From Roseiarcus sp963784805 (lineage in GTDB: Bacteria; Pseudomonadota; Alphaproteobacteria; Rhizobiales; Beijerinckiaceae), in the NCBI GenBank assembly GCA_963784805.1, contig CAWASR010000002.1, forward strand, positions 1 through 64,000: a stretch of DNA of 64,000 nucleotides, given 5' to 3'. How positions within the stretch are numbered: the first letter of the stretch is position 1; every line of letters begins with the position of its first letter. The notes below the pieces were generated by a model that saw nothing but the letters and a program-made list of their open reading frames with translations, had not been told where the DNA came from and did not search any database. Positions 52,033 to 61,632 of the stretch are shown here, in pieces. The position numbers and the translations under genes are program-made.

Positions 52033-53886
52033 TTACTCCGGCTCCGACTGTTCCGATAATTCCAGCCATGACTCTTCGCTCGCGGTCAGCGCACGTTCAA
52101 GATCGGCCCGCTTTCCCGCGAGATCGGCCATCTTGAGCGCATCGCCGCCTCTGGCGCTCGCCTCCGTCAGCGCCTCGTCGACGCGACGCAGCAGGTCGCG
52201 GAAGCGGTCGATCTTGTCTTCTAGCGCGGCGAGCTCACGCCGCGAAGGCGTCGGGTCGGGCTTAGATTTTGCCGCCCCGAGTGGAAGGGCGGGCTCGCGC
52301 CTCCGCTTCCCGGGCGTCGCGGGACCCTGACCAAGGACGAAGCGAGCGTAGTCCGCGAGGTCGCCCTCGAACGGCTTGACGGTTCCATGCGCAACCAGCC
52401 ACAGCCGGTCGACGCAAGCCTCCAGCAGACGGCGGTCGTGTGAGACGAGAATGCACGCCCCCTCATAGTCGTTGATCGCCTCGATCAGCTCGGCGCGGCT
52501 GTCGATGTCGAGATGGTTGGTCGGCTCGTCGAGGATGAGGAGCTGGGGCCCGTCGAACACAGCCAGGCCCATCAACAGTCGCGCCTTTTCGCCGCCCGAA
52601 AGGAGATCGACCTTCGTCTCCGCGCGCGATCCGGAAAAGCCGATCATCGCCGCGCGGCCGCGGATCTTTGATTCGGGCGCGCCGCGCATGCGCTGGGCGA
52701 CATGGCTGTATGGCGTGCCCCCTGGCTCGAGCTCGTCGATCTGATGTTGGGCGAAAAAGCCGGCTTCGAGCCTGTTGGCCCTCACGATGCGGCCGCCCAT
52801 CGGCGCGAGCCGTCCGCCGATTAGCTTGGCGAAAGTCGATTTGCCGTTGCCGTTCGCTCCGAGAAGCCCGATCCGGTCATCGTTGGAGAGCGTGATGTCG
52901 ATGCGCGAGAGCACTGCCCGTTCGCCATAGCCGGCGCTGACTTTTTCCATCGTGACGATCGGCGGGCTCAATCGCCGAGCGATCGGCGGCCATTTGAACG
53001 GCAGCACCGTCTCGTCGACCATCGCGCCGGTCGGCTCCATTTTCGCCAGCATCTTGAGGCGCGACTGTGCCTGCGTCGCCTTGCTCGCCTTGGCCCGGAA
53101 ACGGTCGACGAAAGCCTGGAGATGGGCGCGGCGCTCCTCTTGCTTCTTTATCGCCTTGCCCTGCAACGCCTGGGCTTCGCGCCGCTGGCGCTCGAAACTC
53201 GAGTACCCGCCGTTCCATAAGGCGAGCTTGCCTCGGTCCAGATGCAGAACGTAGTCGGCGACATCGTCGATGAGGTCGCGATCGTGGCTGATGACGAGGA
53301 TCGTCGCCGAGCTGCTCTTCAGGTAATCAGCGAGCCAGAGCACGCCCTCGAGGTCGAGATAGTTCGTCGGCTCGTCGAGCAGCAGCAGGTCCGGTTCTGA
53401 GAACAGCACGGCGGCAAGGGCGACGCGCATGCGCCAGCCGCCCGAATAGTCCGACAGGGCGCGGCCTTGCGCCGTTTCGTCGAAGCCGAGGCCGCTCAGG
53501 ATGCGTGCGGCGCGCGCGGGAGCGGCGTGAGCGCCGATATCGGCAAGTCGGGTCTGGATTTCCGCGATTCGTTCCGGATCGTTGGCGCTTTCCGCCTCCG
53601 CAATGAGCGCGTGACGCTCGGCATCGGCGAAAAGAACGAATTCAATCAGCGTCTCGGCGCCCCCGGGCGCTTCCTGCTCGACGCTGCCGATCCGTGCGCC
53701 CTTAGGCACCGAGATAGAGCCGCTCTCCCACGAAAGTTCGCCGCGGATAAGCCGGAAGAGCGTGGTCTTGCCGGCGCCATTGCGCCCGACGACGCCGACC
53801 CGCGCTCCGCTCGGCAGCGCGACGGTCGCGGCGTCGATCAGCAGACGCTCGCCGAGGCGATAAGTCAGGGAACTGATATGAAGCAT
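52033..53886 (-). CDS. ABC-F family ATPase (YheS/Uup-like)
   Basis: A soluble ABC-F protein with two nucleotide-binding domains on one chain and no membrane segment; about 617 aa from ATG 53886 (a start 21 bp upstream is possible). Domain 1 has Walker A GRNGAGKTTLF, signature YSGGWRMRVAL and Walker B LLLLDEPTNYLDLEG; domain 2 has GANGNGKSTFAKL, signature LSGGEKARLLM and LLILDEPTNHLDIDS. Between them is the helical interdomain linker (KQEERRAHLQAFVDRFRAKA) that reaches the ribosomal E site in this family. The C-terminal extension (about residues 560-617) is a charged coiled coil. Probable translation factor. Confidence 0.93.
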   Translation of the reverse strand: MLHISSLTYRLGERLLIDAATVALPSGARVGVVGRNGAGKTTLFRLIRGELSWESGSISVPKGARIGSVEQEAPGGAETLIEFVLFADAERHALIAEAESANDPERIAEIQTRLADIGAHAAPARAARILSGLGFDETAQGRALSDYSGGWRMRVALAAVLFSEPDLLLLDEPTNYLDLEGVLWLADYLKSSSATILVISHDRDLIDDVADYVLHLDRGKLALWNGGYSSFERQRREAQALQGKAIKKQEERRAHLQAFVDRFRAKASKATQAQSRLKMLAKMEPTGAMVDETVLPFKWPPIARRLSPPIVTMEKVSAGYGERAVLSRIDITLSNDDRIGLLGANGNGKSTFAKLIGGRLAPMGGRIVRANRLEAGFFAQHQIDELEPGGTPYSHVAQRMRGAPESKIRGRAAMIGFSGSRAETKVDLLSGGEKARLLMGLAVFDGPQLLILDEPTNHLDIDSRAELIEAINDYEGACILVSHDRRLLEACVDRLWLVAHGTVKPFEGDLADYARFVLGQGPATPGKRRREPALPLGAAKSKPDPTPSRRELAALEDKIDRFRDLLRRVDEALTEASARGGDALKMADLAGKRADLERALTASEESWLELSEQSEPE

Positions 53887-53940
53887 GCCGCGCTTTTGGC
53901 GCGCCATGCGGAAGGTTGCAAGATCGAACGGGCGCTCGGC

Positions 53941-54648
53941 TCAGGCCTTCGGTGCGTCCAGAACGCCGCCGAGCTTGAACAGGAACCCGGCGGCGCCCGC
54001 GCCGATCAAGGGGGCTACGATGAAGAGCCAGAGCTTCATAACATATACCGGGTGCGATCCCATGCCAACGAGCGCCGGACCGATCGAACGGGCCGGATTT
54101 ACCGAGGTGCCTGTGATGTTGATGCCGACGAGGTGGATGGCGACCAGGGTCAGACCGATTGCGAGGCCCGCGAAACCGGTCGGCGAAAAGGGATGCGTGA
54201 CGCCGAGAATACAGACGAGAAACAAGAACGTTCCGACCACTTCGTAAACGAAGGCGGATATGACGTTATATTCCCCGAGGTAGCCGGGACCCCAACCGTT
54301 CTGGCCGAGGCCGCCATCCCAGCCCAGCGCCTTGCCGGAAAGTATGAGATAGAGCACTGCGGCGCCAACGATGGCCCCGAGGACCTGGGCGATCCAATAG
54401 CCGATCATTTGCTGAGCGCTCATGCGCCCCGCGACGAAGACGCCGAAGCTGACCGCAGGATTGACATGACAGCCGGAAATCGGTCCGATCCCGTAGGCCA
54501 TGGCCACAATCGCAAAGCCGAACGCGCTCGCGATTCCAAGCAGGTCGACAGCGGTGGCGCCCGAACCCATGCCGCCGATCACCGCCGCTCCGCAGCCGAA
54601 GAAGACCAGAGCGAAAGTTCCAACGAATTCCGCTATCTGCTTATTCAT
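53941..54648 (-). CDS. aqpZ: aquaporin Z
   Basis: A 235-residue water channel with six membrane helices. Both NPA boxes are present, SGCHVNPAVSFGV near residue 60 and VNPARSIGPALVG near residue 185 (NPAR, with the aromatic/Arg filter Arg following). The sequence FVGTFALVFFGCGAAVI begins the first helix. Typical AqpZ length, moves water across the inner membrane and contributes to osmotic adjustment. Single gene on the minus strand between the ABC-F gene and the divergent yajC operon. Confidence 0.95.
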   Translation of the reverse strand: MNKQIAEFVGTFALVFFGCGAAVIGGMGSGATAVDLLGIASAFGFAIVAMAYGIGPISGCHVNPAVSFGVFVAGRMSAQQMIGYWIAQVLGAIVGAAVLYLILSGKALGWDGGLGQNGWGPGYLGEYNVISAFVYEVVGTFLFLVCILGVTHPFSPTGFAGLAIGLTLVAIHLVGINITGTSVNPARSIGPALVGMGSHPVYVMKLWLFIVAPLIGAGAAGFLFKLGGVLDAPKA

Positions 54649-54879
54649 TGCAATAGAACCCCGCGAATAGGTTGAAATTGGCGCTGCTGCTTACAGCCCC
54701 ATAGAGCGTTCGACAAGGACCCCGCAGCATCTCCGATCCAGGAAGGCGAAGTTCCCCGCCAGAACGAGTCAGAACATGGCGTTGCTTTCGCAGGGCCGGC
54801 CGCTATATATGCGACACTTTTTGTCTGATCCCATAACGAAGCGGCGTGATCATTCGCGCCGCCGGAGGCCGTCGCCAAA

Positions 54880-55266
54880 GTGCTGATAACTGCCGCCTAC
54901 GCCCAAGCCAGCACTTCGGCCCCTTTTGGGGCGAGTGACACGATCATCCAGCTCGTGCCGATCGCCGCAATGATCGCGATTGTCTATTTCGTGCTTTGGA
55001 GGCCGCAACAGCGCCGCGCCAAGGAGCAGCGCGAAATGGTGCAGGCGGCTAGGCGCGGCGACGTCGTCGTCACCTCGGGCGGACTGATCGGGAAGGTCAC
55101 GAAATCGGTCGATGACAAAGAGGTCGAGTTCGAAATCTCCCCCAATGTGCGCGTGCGCCTCGCGCGCTCCGGCATCGCCGAGGTGCGAGCGAAGGGGGAG
55201 CCGGTGAAGGACGCAAGCCAGCCCAGCAAGTCGGCGGCGTCGAAGAAGGACGCGCCGAGCGCCTGA
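54880..55266 (+). CDS. yajC: preprotein translocase subunit YajC
   Basis: A 128-residue accessory of the Sec translocon. The N-terminal helix (IIQLVPIAAMIAIVYFVLWR) anchors it in the inner membrane; RPQQRRAKEQREMVQAARRG and DVVVTSGGLIGKVTKSVDDK are the conserved YajC core. A GTG at 54880 is the start. The C-terminal Lys/Ser/Ala tail is variable. First gene of the operon yajC-secD-secF, 52 bp ahead of secD. Confidence 0.93.
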   Translation: MLITAAYAQASTSAPFGASDTIIQLVPIAAMIAIVYFVLWRPQQRRAKEQREMVQAARRGDVVVTSGGLIGKVTKSVDDKEVEFEISPNVRVRLARSGIAEVRAKGEPVKDASQPSKSAASKKDAPSA

Positions 55267-55318
55267 GCGCGCTTCGACCCCGGCCGATCAGCCGCAATTC
55301 AAATAGACAGAAGTCCTG

Positions 55319-56908
55319 ATGCTCCGCTTCGCCCCATGGAAATTGGCCTCCGTTCTCGCGCTCGTCGGCTCGGCGTTTCTGCTCATTGTGCCGAGCTTTT
55401 TGCCGACAGGGACCGTCGATTCTCTGGCTGCGCGCCTGCCGGGCTTCGTGCCCCTGCGCCAGATCGTGCTCGGCCTCGATCTCCAGGGCGGAGCCTATAT
55501 GTTGATGGAGGTCGAAAACGCTTCGGTGATTAAGTCCCAGGTGCAGGCCTTGCGGGACGATGTGCGACAGAAGATGCGCGACGGAAAGATCGCCATTTCC
55601 GGCGGCATCGCCACTCAATCGCGTGGCGTTTTGGTGCGCATCGCCGACCCGGCGGAACGGCAGAAGGCGCTCCAGCTGCTCAAGTCGCTCAGCCAGCCGA
55701 TCGGCGGGCCATTGGCTGGGGGCAATGGCCGCACGTTGAACGTCAGCGAGACCAGCGGCGGCGTCCAATTGACGCTGACCGACGCCGAATTCGCTGACAA
55801 GGTGCGCCACGCAGTGACGCAGTCGATTGAGGTGCTCAATCGCCGAATTAATGCGATGGGGACGAAGGAGACCGTCATCCAGCGGCAGGGCGAAAACCGC
55901 GTGGTGATCGAGGTGCCGGGACTGCAGGACACCACGAAGCTCAAGGAAATCATCGGCCAAACCGCCAAGCTCGAATTCCGCCTCGTCGCCGATCCCGGCG
56001 ATCCGCCGAATGAGGTCGAAACCCTGCCGATGCAAAAGGGCGGCGGGACGATCCAGGTCCAAAAGCGCGTGATGGTGGACGGCGGGGACCTCGTCGATGC
56101 GCAACAGAGTTTCGACCAGCAGACGGGCGAGCCGGATGTCACGTTCCGGTTCAACCTGCGCGGCGGCCAGAAATTCGGGCAGGTCACGTCGGGAAACGTC
56201 GGCCGGCCATTCGCTATTGTGCTCGACGGCAAAGTCATTTCGGCGCCGGTCATTCGTTCGCCGATCACCGGCGGCACCGGTCAGATCACTGGCAATTTCA
56301 GCATGGATGAGGCGAGCAACCTGGCCATTCTGCTGCGCGCGGGAGCGCTCCCGGCCAAACTCACGGTGATCGAGGAGCGGACCGTCGGCCCGGGACTCGG
56401 ACAGGATTCGATCGACGCGGGCAAGCGCGCGGCGTATGTCGGCGGCGCCCTGGTCATCGTCTACATGGTTGCGACCTACGGCATTTTCGGCGTCTTCGCC
56501 GATCTCGCGCTTGCAGTGCACATTCTTTTCATCTTCGCCTCGATGGTCCTACTCGGGGCGACGCTCACCTTGCCGGGCATCGCCGGAATCGTCTTCACCA
56601 TTGGGATGGCCGTCGACTCGAACGTGCTGATCTACGAGCGGATCCGCGAGGAAGCGCACTCGGGCCGGTCGGTCATCTCCGCGCTCGACGCCGGCTTCAG
56701 GCGCGCCTTCGCGACGATCATCGATTCGAATGTGACAATGTTCGTGGCCGCGCTCATTCTTTACCTCTTCGGTTCGGGCGCTGTGCGCGGTTTCGCAGTT
56801 TCGCTCGGCCTCGGCATTCTGACCTCGGTCGTGACTGCGGTGACGATGACGCGAATGATGATCGCGCTCTGGTACAGCCGGACCCGGCCGAGCAAGCTGC
56901 CGATATGA
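55319..56908 (+). CDS. secD: protein translocase subunit SecD
   Basis: A 529-residue RND-type translocation motor with an N-terminal helix, a large periplasmic domain and five further helices. Motifs include LGLDLQGGAYMLMEV near residue 58, TVEVLNRRINAMGTKE-type region as VIQRQGENRVVIEVPGLQDT, then GNFSMDEASNLAILLRAGAL, and the membrane segment FTIGMAVDSNVLIYERIREE with the conserved Asp for proton coupling. It drives completion of protein export with SecF and YajC. Complete, in the usual order, followed by secF after 31 bp. Confidence 0.96.
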   Translation: MLRFAPWKLASVLALVGSAFLLIVPSFLPTGTVDSLAARLPGFVPLRQIVLGLDLQGGAYMLMEVENASVIKSQVQALRDDVRQKMRDGKIAISGGIATQSRGVLVRIADPAERQKALQLLKSLSQPIGGPLAGGNGRTLNVSETSGGVQLTLTDAEFADKVRHAVTQSIEVLNRRINAMGTKETVIQRQGENRVVIEVPGLQDTTKLKEIIGQTAKLEFRLVADPGDPPNEVETLPMQKGGGTIQVQKRVMVDGGDLVDAQQSFDQQTGEPDVTFRFNLRGGQKFGQVTSGNVGRPFAIVLDGKVISAPVIRSPITGGTGQITGNFSMDEASNLAILLRAGALPAKLTVIEERTVGPGLGQDSIDAGKRAAYVGGALVIVYMVATYGIFGVFADLALAVHILFIFASMVLLGATLTLPGIAGIVFTIGMAVDSNVLIYERIREEAHSGRSVISALDAGFRRAFATIIDSNVTMFVAALILYLFGSGAVRGFAVSLGLGILTSVVTAVTMTRMMIALWYSRTRPSKLPI

Positions 56909-56939
56909 GCGGGCTGGCGCACTCCACGGACGTATCGAC

Positions 56940-57899
56940 ATGAAACTTCTCCGCCTCGCGCCCGAGAACACCAAATTCGGCTTCATGCGGCTGCGCCGGA
57001 TCAGCTATCCGCTGTCGGCGACTCTCTCCATCGTCTCGGTGCTGTTGTTCCTGTTCGTCGGCATGAATTTCGGCATCGACTTCGCTGGCGGAACCCAGGT
57101 CGACATGCGGGCCAAGAGCGGCGAAGCGCACGTCGCGGAAATCCGCGCCAAGGCTGAGAGTCTCGGCCTCGGCCCAGTCGAAGTGCAGCGGATCGGCGCC
57201 AAATCCGACGTCATCCTACGACTCAACGTGCAGCCGGGTGGCGAGCAGGGAGAACAGACCGCGATCGCGAAGCTTAAGCACGAGTTTGCCAGCGACTACG
57301 AGTTCCGCAGCGTCGACGCGGTCGGACCGACTGTGTCGGCGGAGCTGGTGCAAAGCGGCACGCTCGGTGTCGTGGTCGCGATCATCGCGGTGCTGACATA
57401 TCTGTGGTTCCGCTTCGAGTGGCAGTTCGCGGTCGGGGCGATCATAGGCACGATGCACGATCTGTTGCTGACGATCGGCTTCTTCTGCGTCACTCAGCTC
57501 GAGTTCAACCAGACGTCGATCGCGGCGATTCTCACCATCGTCGGCTATTCGCTGAACGAGACTGTCGTCGTGCTCGACCGCATCCGCGAAATGATGCGCA
57601 AGTACAAGCGGCTGTCGACCGCCGAGATCGTCGACATGTCGGTGAACGCAGTGCTGCCGCGCACCATCATGACGGCGACGACGGTCTTTCTCGCGCTGCT
57701 GGCGCTGTTCTTCCTCGGCGGTCATGTTATACGCTCGTTCTCGGCGGCGATGATCTGGGGCATCTTTGTGGCCACCTATTCGTCGATCTTCATCTGCTCG
57801 CCGATGCTGATTTACATGGGCGTGCGCGCCGACGTGTTCGACAAGTCGAGAGACACGGAAATTGTCGGCACGCAAGCAAAGGCGAAGGCGAAGGTGTGA
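56940..57899 (+). CDS. secF: protein translocase subunit SecF
   Basis: A 319-residue partner of SecD with six helices. The starting motif KLLRLAPENTKFGFMRLRR and DFAGGTQVDMRAKSGEAH (the SecF GG loop) are clear; further on, TILTIVGYSLNETVVVLDRI holds the conserved Asn/Asp of the SecDF channel, followed by VNAVLPRTIMTATTVFLAL. The stop overlaps the start of the next gene by 4 bp, so the Mth938-like protein is translationally coupled. Confidence 0.96.
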   Translation: MKLLRLAPENTKFGFMRLRRISYPLSATLSIVSVLLFLFVGMNFGIDFAGGTQVDMRAKSGEAHVAEIRAKAESLGLGPVEVQRIGAKSDVILRLNVQPGGEQGEQTAIAKLKHEFASDYEFRSVDAVGPTVSAELVQSGTLGVVVAIIAVLTYLWFRFEWQFAVGAIIGTMHDLLLTIGFFCVTQLEFNQTSIAAILTIVGYSLNETVVVLDRIREMMRKYKRLSTAEIVDMSVNAVLPRTIMTATTVFLALLALFFLGGHVIRSFSAAMIWGIFVATYSSIFICSPMLIYMGVRADVFDKSRDTEIVGTQAKAKAKV

Positions 57900-58294
57900 A
57901 CGCCGAGGCCACGCCGCCGGCGTTCGCGCCCGGCAGCCATTCGATCGCTGCGCACGGCGGCGGCGCCTTCGCCTTCGCCGGCATGCGGCATGAAGGCTCG
58001 ATTCTTGCGACGCCCAAAGGCGTGAGATCGATCGACGCCCTCAGCGTCGACGATCTCGATGAGCGCTCGCTCGCGCCCCTCATCATGGAACTCGTCGCGG
58101 CTCCGGGATCGATCGAATTCGTCATCGTCGGCGCCGGCGCGCGAATGGCGCCGGCCCCTGACGCGCTGAAGGCGGTGTTGCGCGCGCGACGCGTGCGTTT
58201 CGAGACGATGGCGACCGGGCCGGCGCTTCGCGTGTACAATGTTATGCTGTCCGAAGGCCGCCGGGTCGCGGCGGCGCTGATCGCGGCGCCGTGA
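57896..58294 (+). CDS. Mth938-like domain protein (DUF498, NDUFAF3 family)
   Basis: A 132-residue soluble protein of the Mth938/DUF498 fold, with a GTG start overlapping secF. The domain reads GGGAFAFAGMRHEGSILATP, LSVDDLDERSLAPLIMELVA, EFVIVGAGARMAPAPDALKA and VRFETMATGPALRVYNVMLS. The eukaryotic homologue NDUFAF3 is a respiratory complex I assembly factor (established knowledge). Alphaproteobacteria commonly keep this gene next to secDF, which is the setting here. Its stop overlaps the start of the synthase-like gene. Confidence 0.88.
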   Translation: MNAEATPPAFAPGSHSIAAHGGGAFAFAGMRHEGSILATPKGVRSIDALSVDDLDERSLAPLIMELVAAPGSIEFVIVGAGARMAPAPDALKAVLRARRVRFETMATGPALRVYNVMLSEGRRVAAALIAAP

Positions 58295-59163
58295 GCGAGC
58301 GCCATCCGCGCGGCCCCGACGCGCTGGAGGACGCCCGCAAGTATTGCGCGGCGCTTGCGCGGGAGCATGCGCGCGACCAATGGTTCGGTGGGCTATACGC
58401 CCGCACGGGAGCACGCGACGCCCTCTTCGCGCTCGCCAGTTTCGATTACGAAATCCGCCGGGCGGCGACGCGGGCGCGCGATCCCAATCTTGCGGCGATA
58501 AGGCTTTCCTGGTGGCGAGGCGTCGTCCACGGCGAACGCGATGACGAGGCGGCGGGCAGTCAGGTCGCACTTGCGCTCGGCTGGGCGATCGAGGCTTTCG
58601 CGATGCCGCGCGAACTGATCGAGACGATGATCGACGCGCGACTTCAGGAGTTGGCGCCGCAGGAGGACTTCAGCCTCGACGCCTTCGACTCCTTCTCCGA
58701 CGAGGCCGAGGGCGCGCGGCTGCGGCTGGCGGCGCGGATCGCGGCCGGCGGGCGCGACCTCGACGAGGCCGAGGCTTCCGCCCCGGCGGCGCAGGCGCTG
58801 GCGCTGACGCGCATGCTGGCGGCGTTGCCTTTCAGGGCCGGCGCTGCGCCGACATTGTTTCCGGCCGACGTCGCCGCGCGTCACTCCGCGACAATCCAGG
58901 ATTTCGACGGCCGTCGCGCGAACCCTGGCGTCGTCGCGGCATGCGCAGAACTGCGAGGCCTGGCGCGCGAACGGCTCGCCACCGCCGAGCGCCGGCTGAA
59001 GACGTCGGCGCCGGCGATCCTGCCGGCCTTCATTCCGCTCGGCGCGCTGCGGCTTGATCTCGACCGGCTGGAGCGCAACGCCTCCCGTCCGTTCGACCCG
59101 GCGGCCGAGCCATCGCTGCTCGGGCGGCAATGGGCGATCTGGCGCTGGGCGCGTGGGCGATGA
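58291..59163 (+). CDS. squalene/phytoene synthase-like protein (NDUFAF6 family), probably non-catalytic
   Basis: A 290-residue helical protein of the squalene/phytoene synthase fold; GTG start overlaps the Mth938 gene by 4 bp. Homologous segments are YARTGARDALFALASFDYEI, then LAAIRLSWWRGVVHGERDD and QALALTRMLAALPFRAGA. The two Asp-rich prenyl-diphosphate motifs (DxxxD types) that catalytic squalene or phytoene synthases need are not visible: the first position is ASFDYEIRR and the second region reads PTLFPADVAA. This fits the NDUFAF6-type complex I assembly branch, consistent with its NDUFAF3-like neighbour. End of the secDF operon. Confidence 0.82.
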   Translation: MSERHPRGPDALEDARKYCAALAREHARDQWFGGLYARTGARDALFALASFDYEIRRAATRARDPNLAAIRLSWWRGVVHGERDDEAAGSQVALALGWAIEAFAMPRELIETMIDARLQELAPQEDFSLDAFDSFSDEAEGARLRLAARIAAGGRDLDEAEASAPAAQALALTRMLAALPFRAGAAPTLFPADVAARHSATIQDFDGRRANPGVVAACAELRGLARERLATAERRLKTSAPAILPAFIPLGALRLDLDRLERNASRPFDPAAEPSLLGRQWAIWRWARGR

Positions 59164-59278
59164 TGCGAAGTCCAGTCGAGATCGCGAGCGGGCCCTTGCC
59201 GGCGCGGCCGGAGGCATTGACCATAGTCCCCCAATTTTGTCAGCGAAGCCGTATTTTCAAGCGCTTAGTTCTACTGCG

Positions 59279-60460
59279 TCACGACGACCCTCGGTAGGGC
59301 GGCTTTAGTGGCACGGCATGGCGACACGGGCAGCGTATGAGGTTTCGGGCGAGCGCGATGATCAGGTTTCGGCGCACCGTCGCGATCGGGTTTTCGACGT
59401 GTCGCTCGGATCGGCGGCGACTCGGGGTCTGGGACGGATGGATAGGCGAGACGTTTCGCGCCGCCGGGGGCCAGAGGGGGGAATCGCCGCTCGTTCGCGG
59501 ATGAGGAATCCATAAGCGGCGATGCACAGGGTTGCGTGATGATGGAAGCCGCGCCAGCCCCGGCCCTTGAAATGGGCGAGGCCGAGTTCGCTTTTCAGTT
59601 CCCCGTAGTCGCGTTCGATGCGCCAACGCAGTTTGGTCGTGTCGACGAGGGCTTCGATGGGGGTGTCCTCGGGCAGGGTCGAAAGCCAATATTTCGTCGG
59701 CTCCGTCTCGCCCTCGGGCCATTCGATGAGCAGCCATTCGAGCGGATGGGGCGTCGAACCTTGCCAGTCTCGCGAAGCGGGCCGTATTCGCAGGGCGGCA
59801 AAGCGCGAGGACAAGGCTTCATTGGAGCCCTCGCGCCAGACGACGGTCCGCCAACCCTCTGGAACCGACGCGATCGCCAGCCTCTTGGCCGAGACAGGCC
59901 TGTGATCGGCGTCGCGCCGCACATGCGAGGGTTTGCGCCCGCGTCCGCTTCATGGTTTGGGCGGCAGCGGCCCGGTGTCTGAGGGCCAGACGCTGAGCGT
60001 CGGTTGCACGCCCATCGCATAGGTCAACCCCATGGCCGTGACGCCCGCGCGGAACCCGCCATTGATCCCGTAGCCGGCGTCGGTCAGCAAGACCCCAGGC
60101 GCGGCCGCGAGCGCGGCTCTGATCTGATCGAGCGCGATGTCCGGCTTGGTCGGGAATTTCACCGCCTTCGGGACATGAGCCTTCTCGCGTCGCGCTTCAT
60201 CGGCCGCCCAATCTTCCGGCAGATACAACCGATAGGCGATCCCCGGGTCAAAGTTCGGGGACCAGGCTCGCAGCGTGATTGGCGATCGAGAGCGTCACCG
60301 CGATTTGACAATTGTCGGTCTTGCCCAGCCCACCGCAATATTGCCGCGCCTGATTGCCAGCCATGCTGATCTGACCGGCCCGGTTCCCACTGGAGCCCCT
60401 ACCGCCAACGCCGAAAGCTACACCACGATCGGGCACAGGATCGGAACCTGTTCTCAAGGG
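59279..60460 (-). mobile_element. decayed IS701-type transposase remnant
   Basis: Minus-strand pieces of one DDE transposase in several frames. Near 60250-60460 is QYCGGLGKTDNCQIAVTLSI, then LPEDWAADEARREKAHVP with VLLTDAGYGINGGFRAGVTA (60000-60228), then LRWRIERDYGELKSELGLAH with FKGRGWRGFHHHATLCIAAY (59520-59640), and a C-terminus ERHVENPIATVRRNLIIALA down to the stop at 59279. Motif order and phrases match IS701-family transposases; the N-terminal third before the first catalytic Asp is absent, and there are several frameshifts. No clear terminal inverted repeats were found. It is inert. Confidence 0.75.
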
Positions 60461-60594
60461 TGGTTCATTGAAGAGCGGCGAGCTGATGCGGAACCGCGCG
60501 CGATATTAAGACGAACGACGTCGCCTTCCCTTAGCCCTCTTTGCACGGCGGCTGCGGCGCAAAGCGGGGTTCGCACCCGGCGCGGTCCGTCCCG

Positions 60595-61437
60595 TCAGTT
60601 TTGTGGGCCCATCTGCCAGCTGGAATGCTCGGCGCAAAACACGTGATTATGGAGATTGGCGATCCATTGGCGGCCGGAGGCGGTCAAACTCAAATATTTT
60701 ACTCCCTCCCCGATATGCAATGATGCAATATTCCAGAAAAATCCGGGATACTTGTCGAGAAGGTCGGCCGGCGACGCATATCCGAGCTGCCGGTTGCTGC
60801 CGATTTCCTCAAACTCGTAATAAAGCGCATTGGCTTTTTTCGGATACATTGGGTCGCCCAGTTGTCCAATAAGATCGGCCGCCCGAACCAGTCTCGGTTC
60901 GAGATTCGCCCCGCCGGACTCCGCATCGCGCGGCGGAAAGCGAGTGAGTTCGATCGCCTCCGCCACTCGGGCCGCATCAATCGTCGGCGAATTCGCGAGC
61001 CGCTCGAAAGCAAAAAGCTTGGATCGGTCGACGTGGTAGGCGGCGAGAGATGCGTCCGACGCCCCGCGGGGAAGAGTGACCGTGTCTCCGCTCTTGTTAA
61101 TGACGAAATCGGTCTTGGTGTCGCCGCTGAGCACTCCGCGCACTAGGCCGATATCGTGAAATAGACACGCGACAATGAGGTGAGTGTAGTCAGTCGGCTC
61201 GATCCGATGCAGAAGCGTGCGTCCTCGAAGAATATCGCGGCCGACGACCGTCACCAGGAGCGTATGCTCGAAGTTGTGATAGAGCGCGTCACTGCCGCCA
61301 ATGCACTCAATCGTGATGCGCGCGAGAGAGCCCAGACGCTCTGCTGCTTCGTTGTGGGCCGAGCCGAAAATCTCCAGGAAATCGTTGGCCAGGAACTTTC
61401 CCAACTTCTTGGCCGCCACCGCAGCGATGGATTCCAC
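60595..61437 (-). CDS. HD-domain metal-dependent phosphohydrolase
   Basis: A 280-residue soluble HD-superfamily protein. The metal-binding histidines are seen in YHNFEHTLLVTVV (His54, His58) and the HD pair in LIVACLFHDIGLVRG (His94-Asp95), with a later AAYHVDRSKLFAFERLANS helix. The GTG at 61437 is the start. The substrate is unknown; HD proteins include (p)ppGpp or cyclic-nucleotide phosphodiesterases and nucleotidases, and this gene has no partner to help. It is flanked by transposase remnants or elements on both sides, suggesting transfer as cargo or chance insertion around it. Confidence 0.82.
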   Translation of the reverse strand: MESIAAVAAKKLGKFLANDFLEIFGSAHNEAAERLGSLARITIECIGGSDALYHNFEHTLLVTVVGRDILRGRTLLHRIEPTDYTHLIVACLFHDIGLVRGVLSGDTKTDFVINKSGDTVTLPRGASDASLAAYHVDRSKLFAFERLANSPTIDAARVAEAIELTRFPPRDAESGGANLEPRLVRAADLIGQLGDPMYPKKANALYYEFEEIGSNRQLGYASPADLLDKYPGFFWNIASLHIGEGVKYLSLTASGRQWIANLHNHVFCAEHSSWQMGPQN

Positions 61438-61632
61438 CGTCGTTTGCCCCTTCGAAGCTGGCAGCCCCGCAATGCTCGACCGACCGCGCCGCGTCCTAGC
61501 TAGATTTAGTGCAAGCGAGGCTTCCGCGCCAGTGCGCAGCGGCGCAAGTCCGGCAGTTGGCCTCGTTGCCTCGTCGCGACGCTTAATCGACTGACACGAG
61601 TACTTTCGGCAGATCAGAATTTCTCAGCGCCC

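Noticed and set aside
55097..56521. 474-codon open frame antisense to secD
   Set aside because: SecD is complete on the plus strand; the antisense frame is His/Arg-rich and motif-free.
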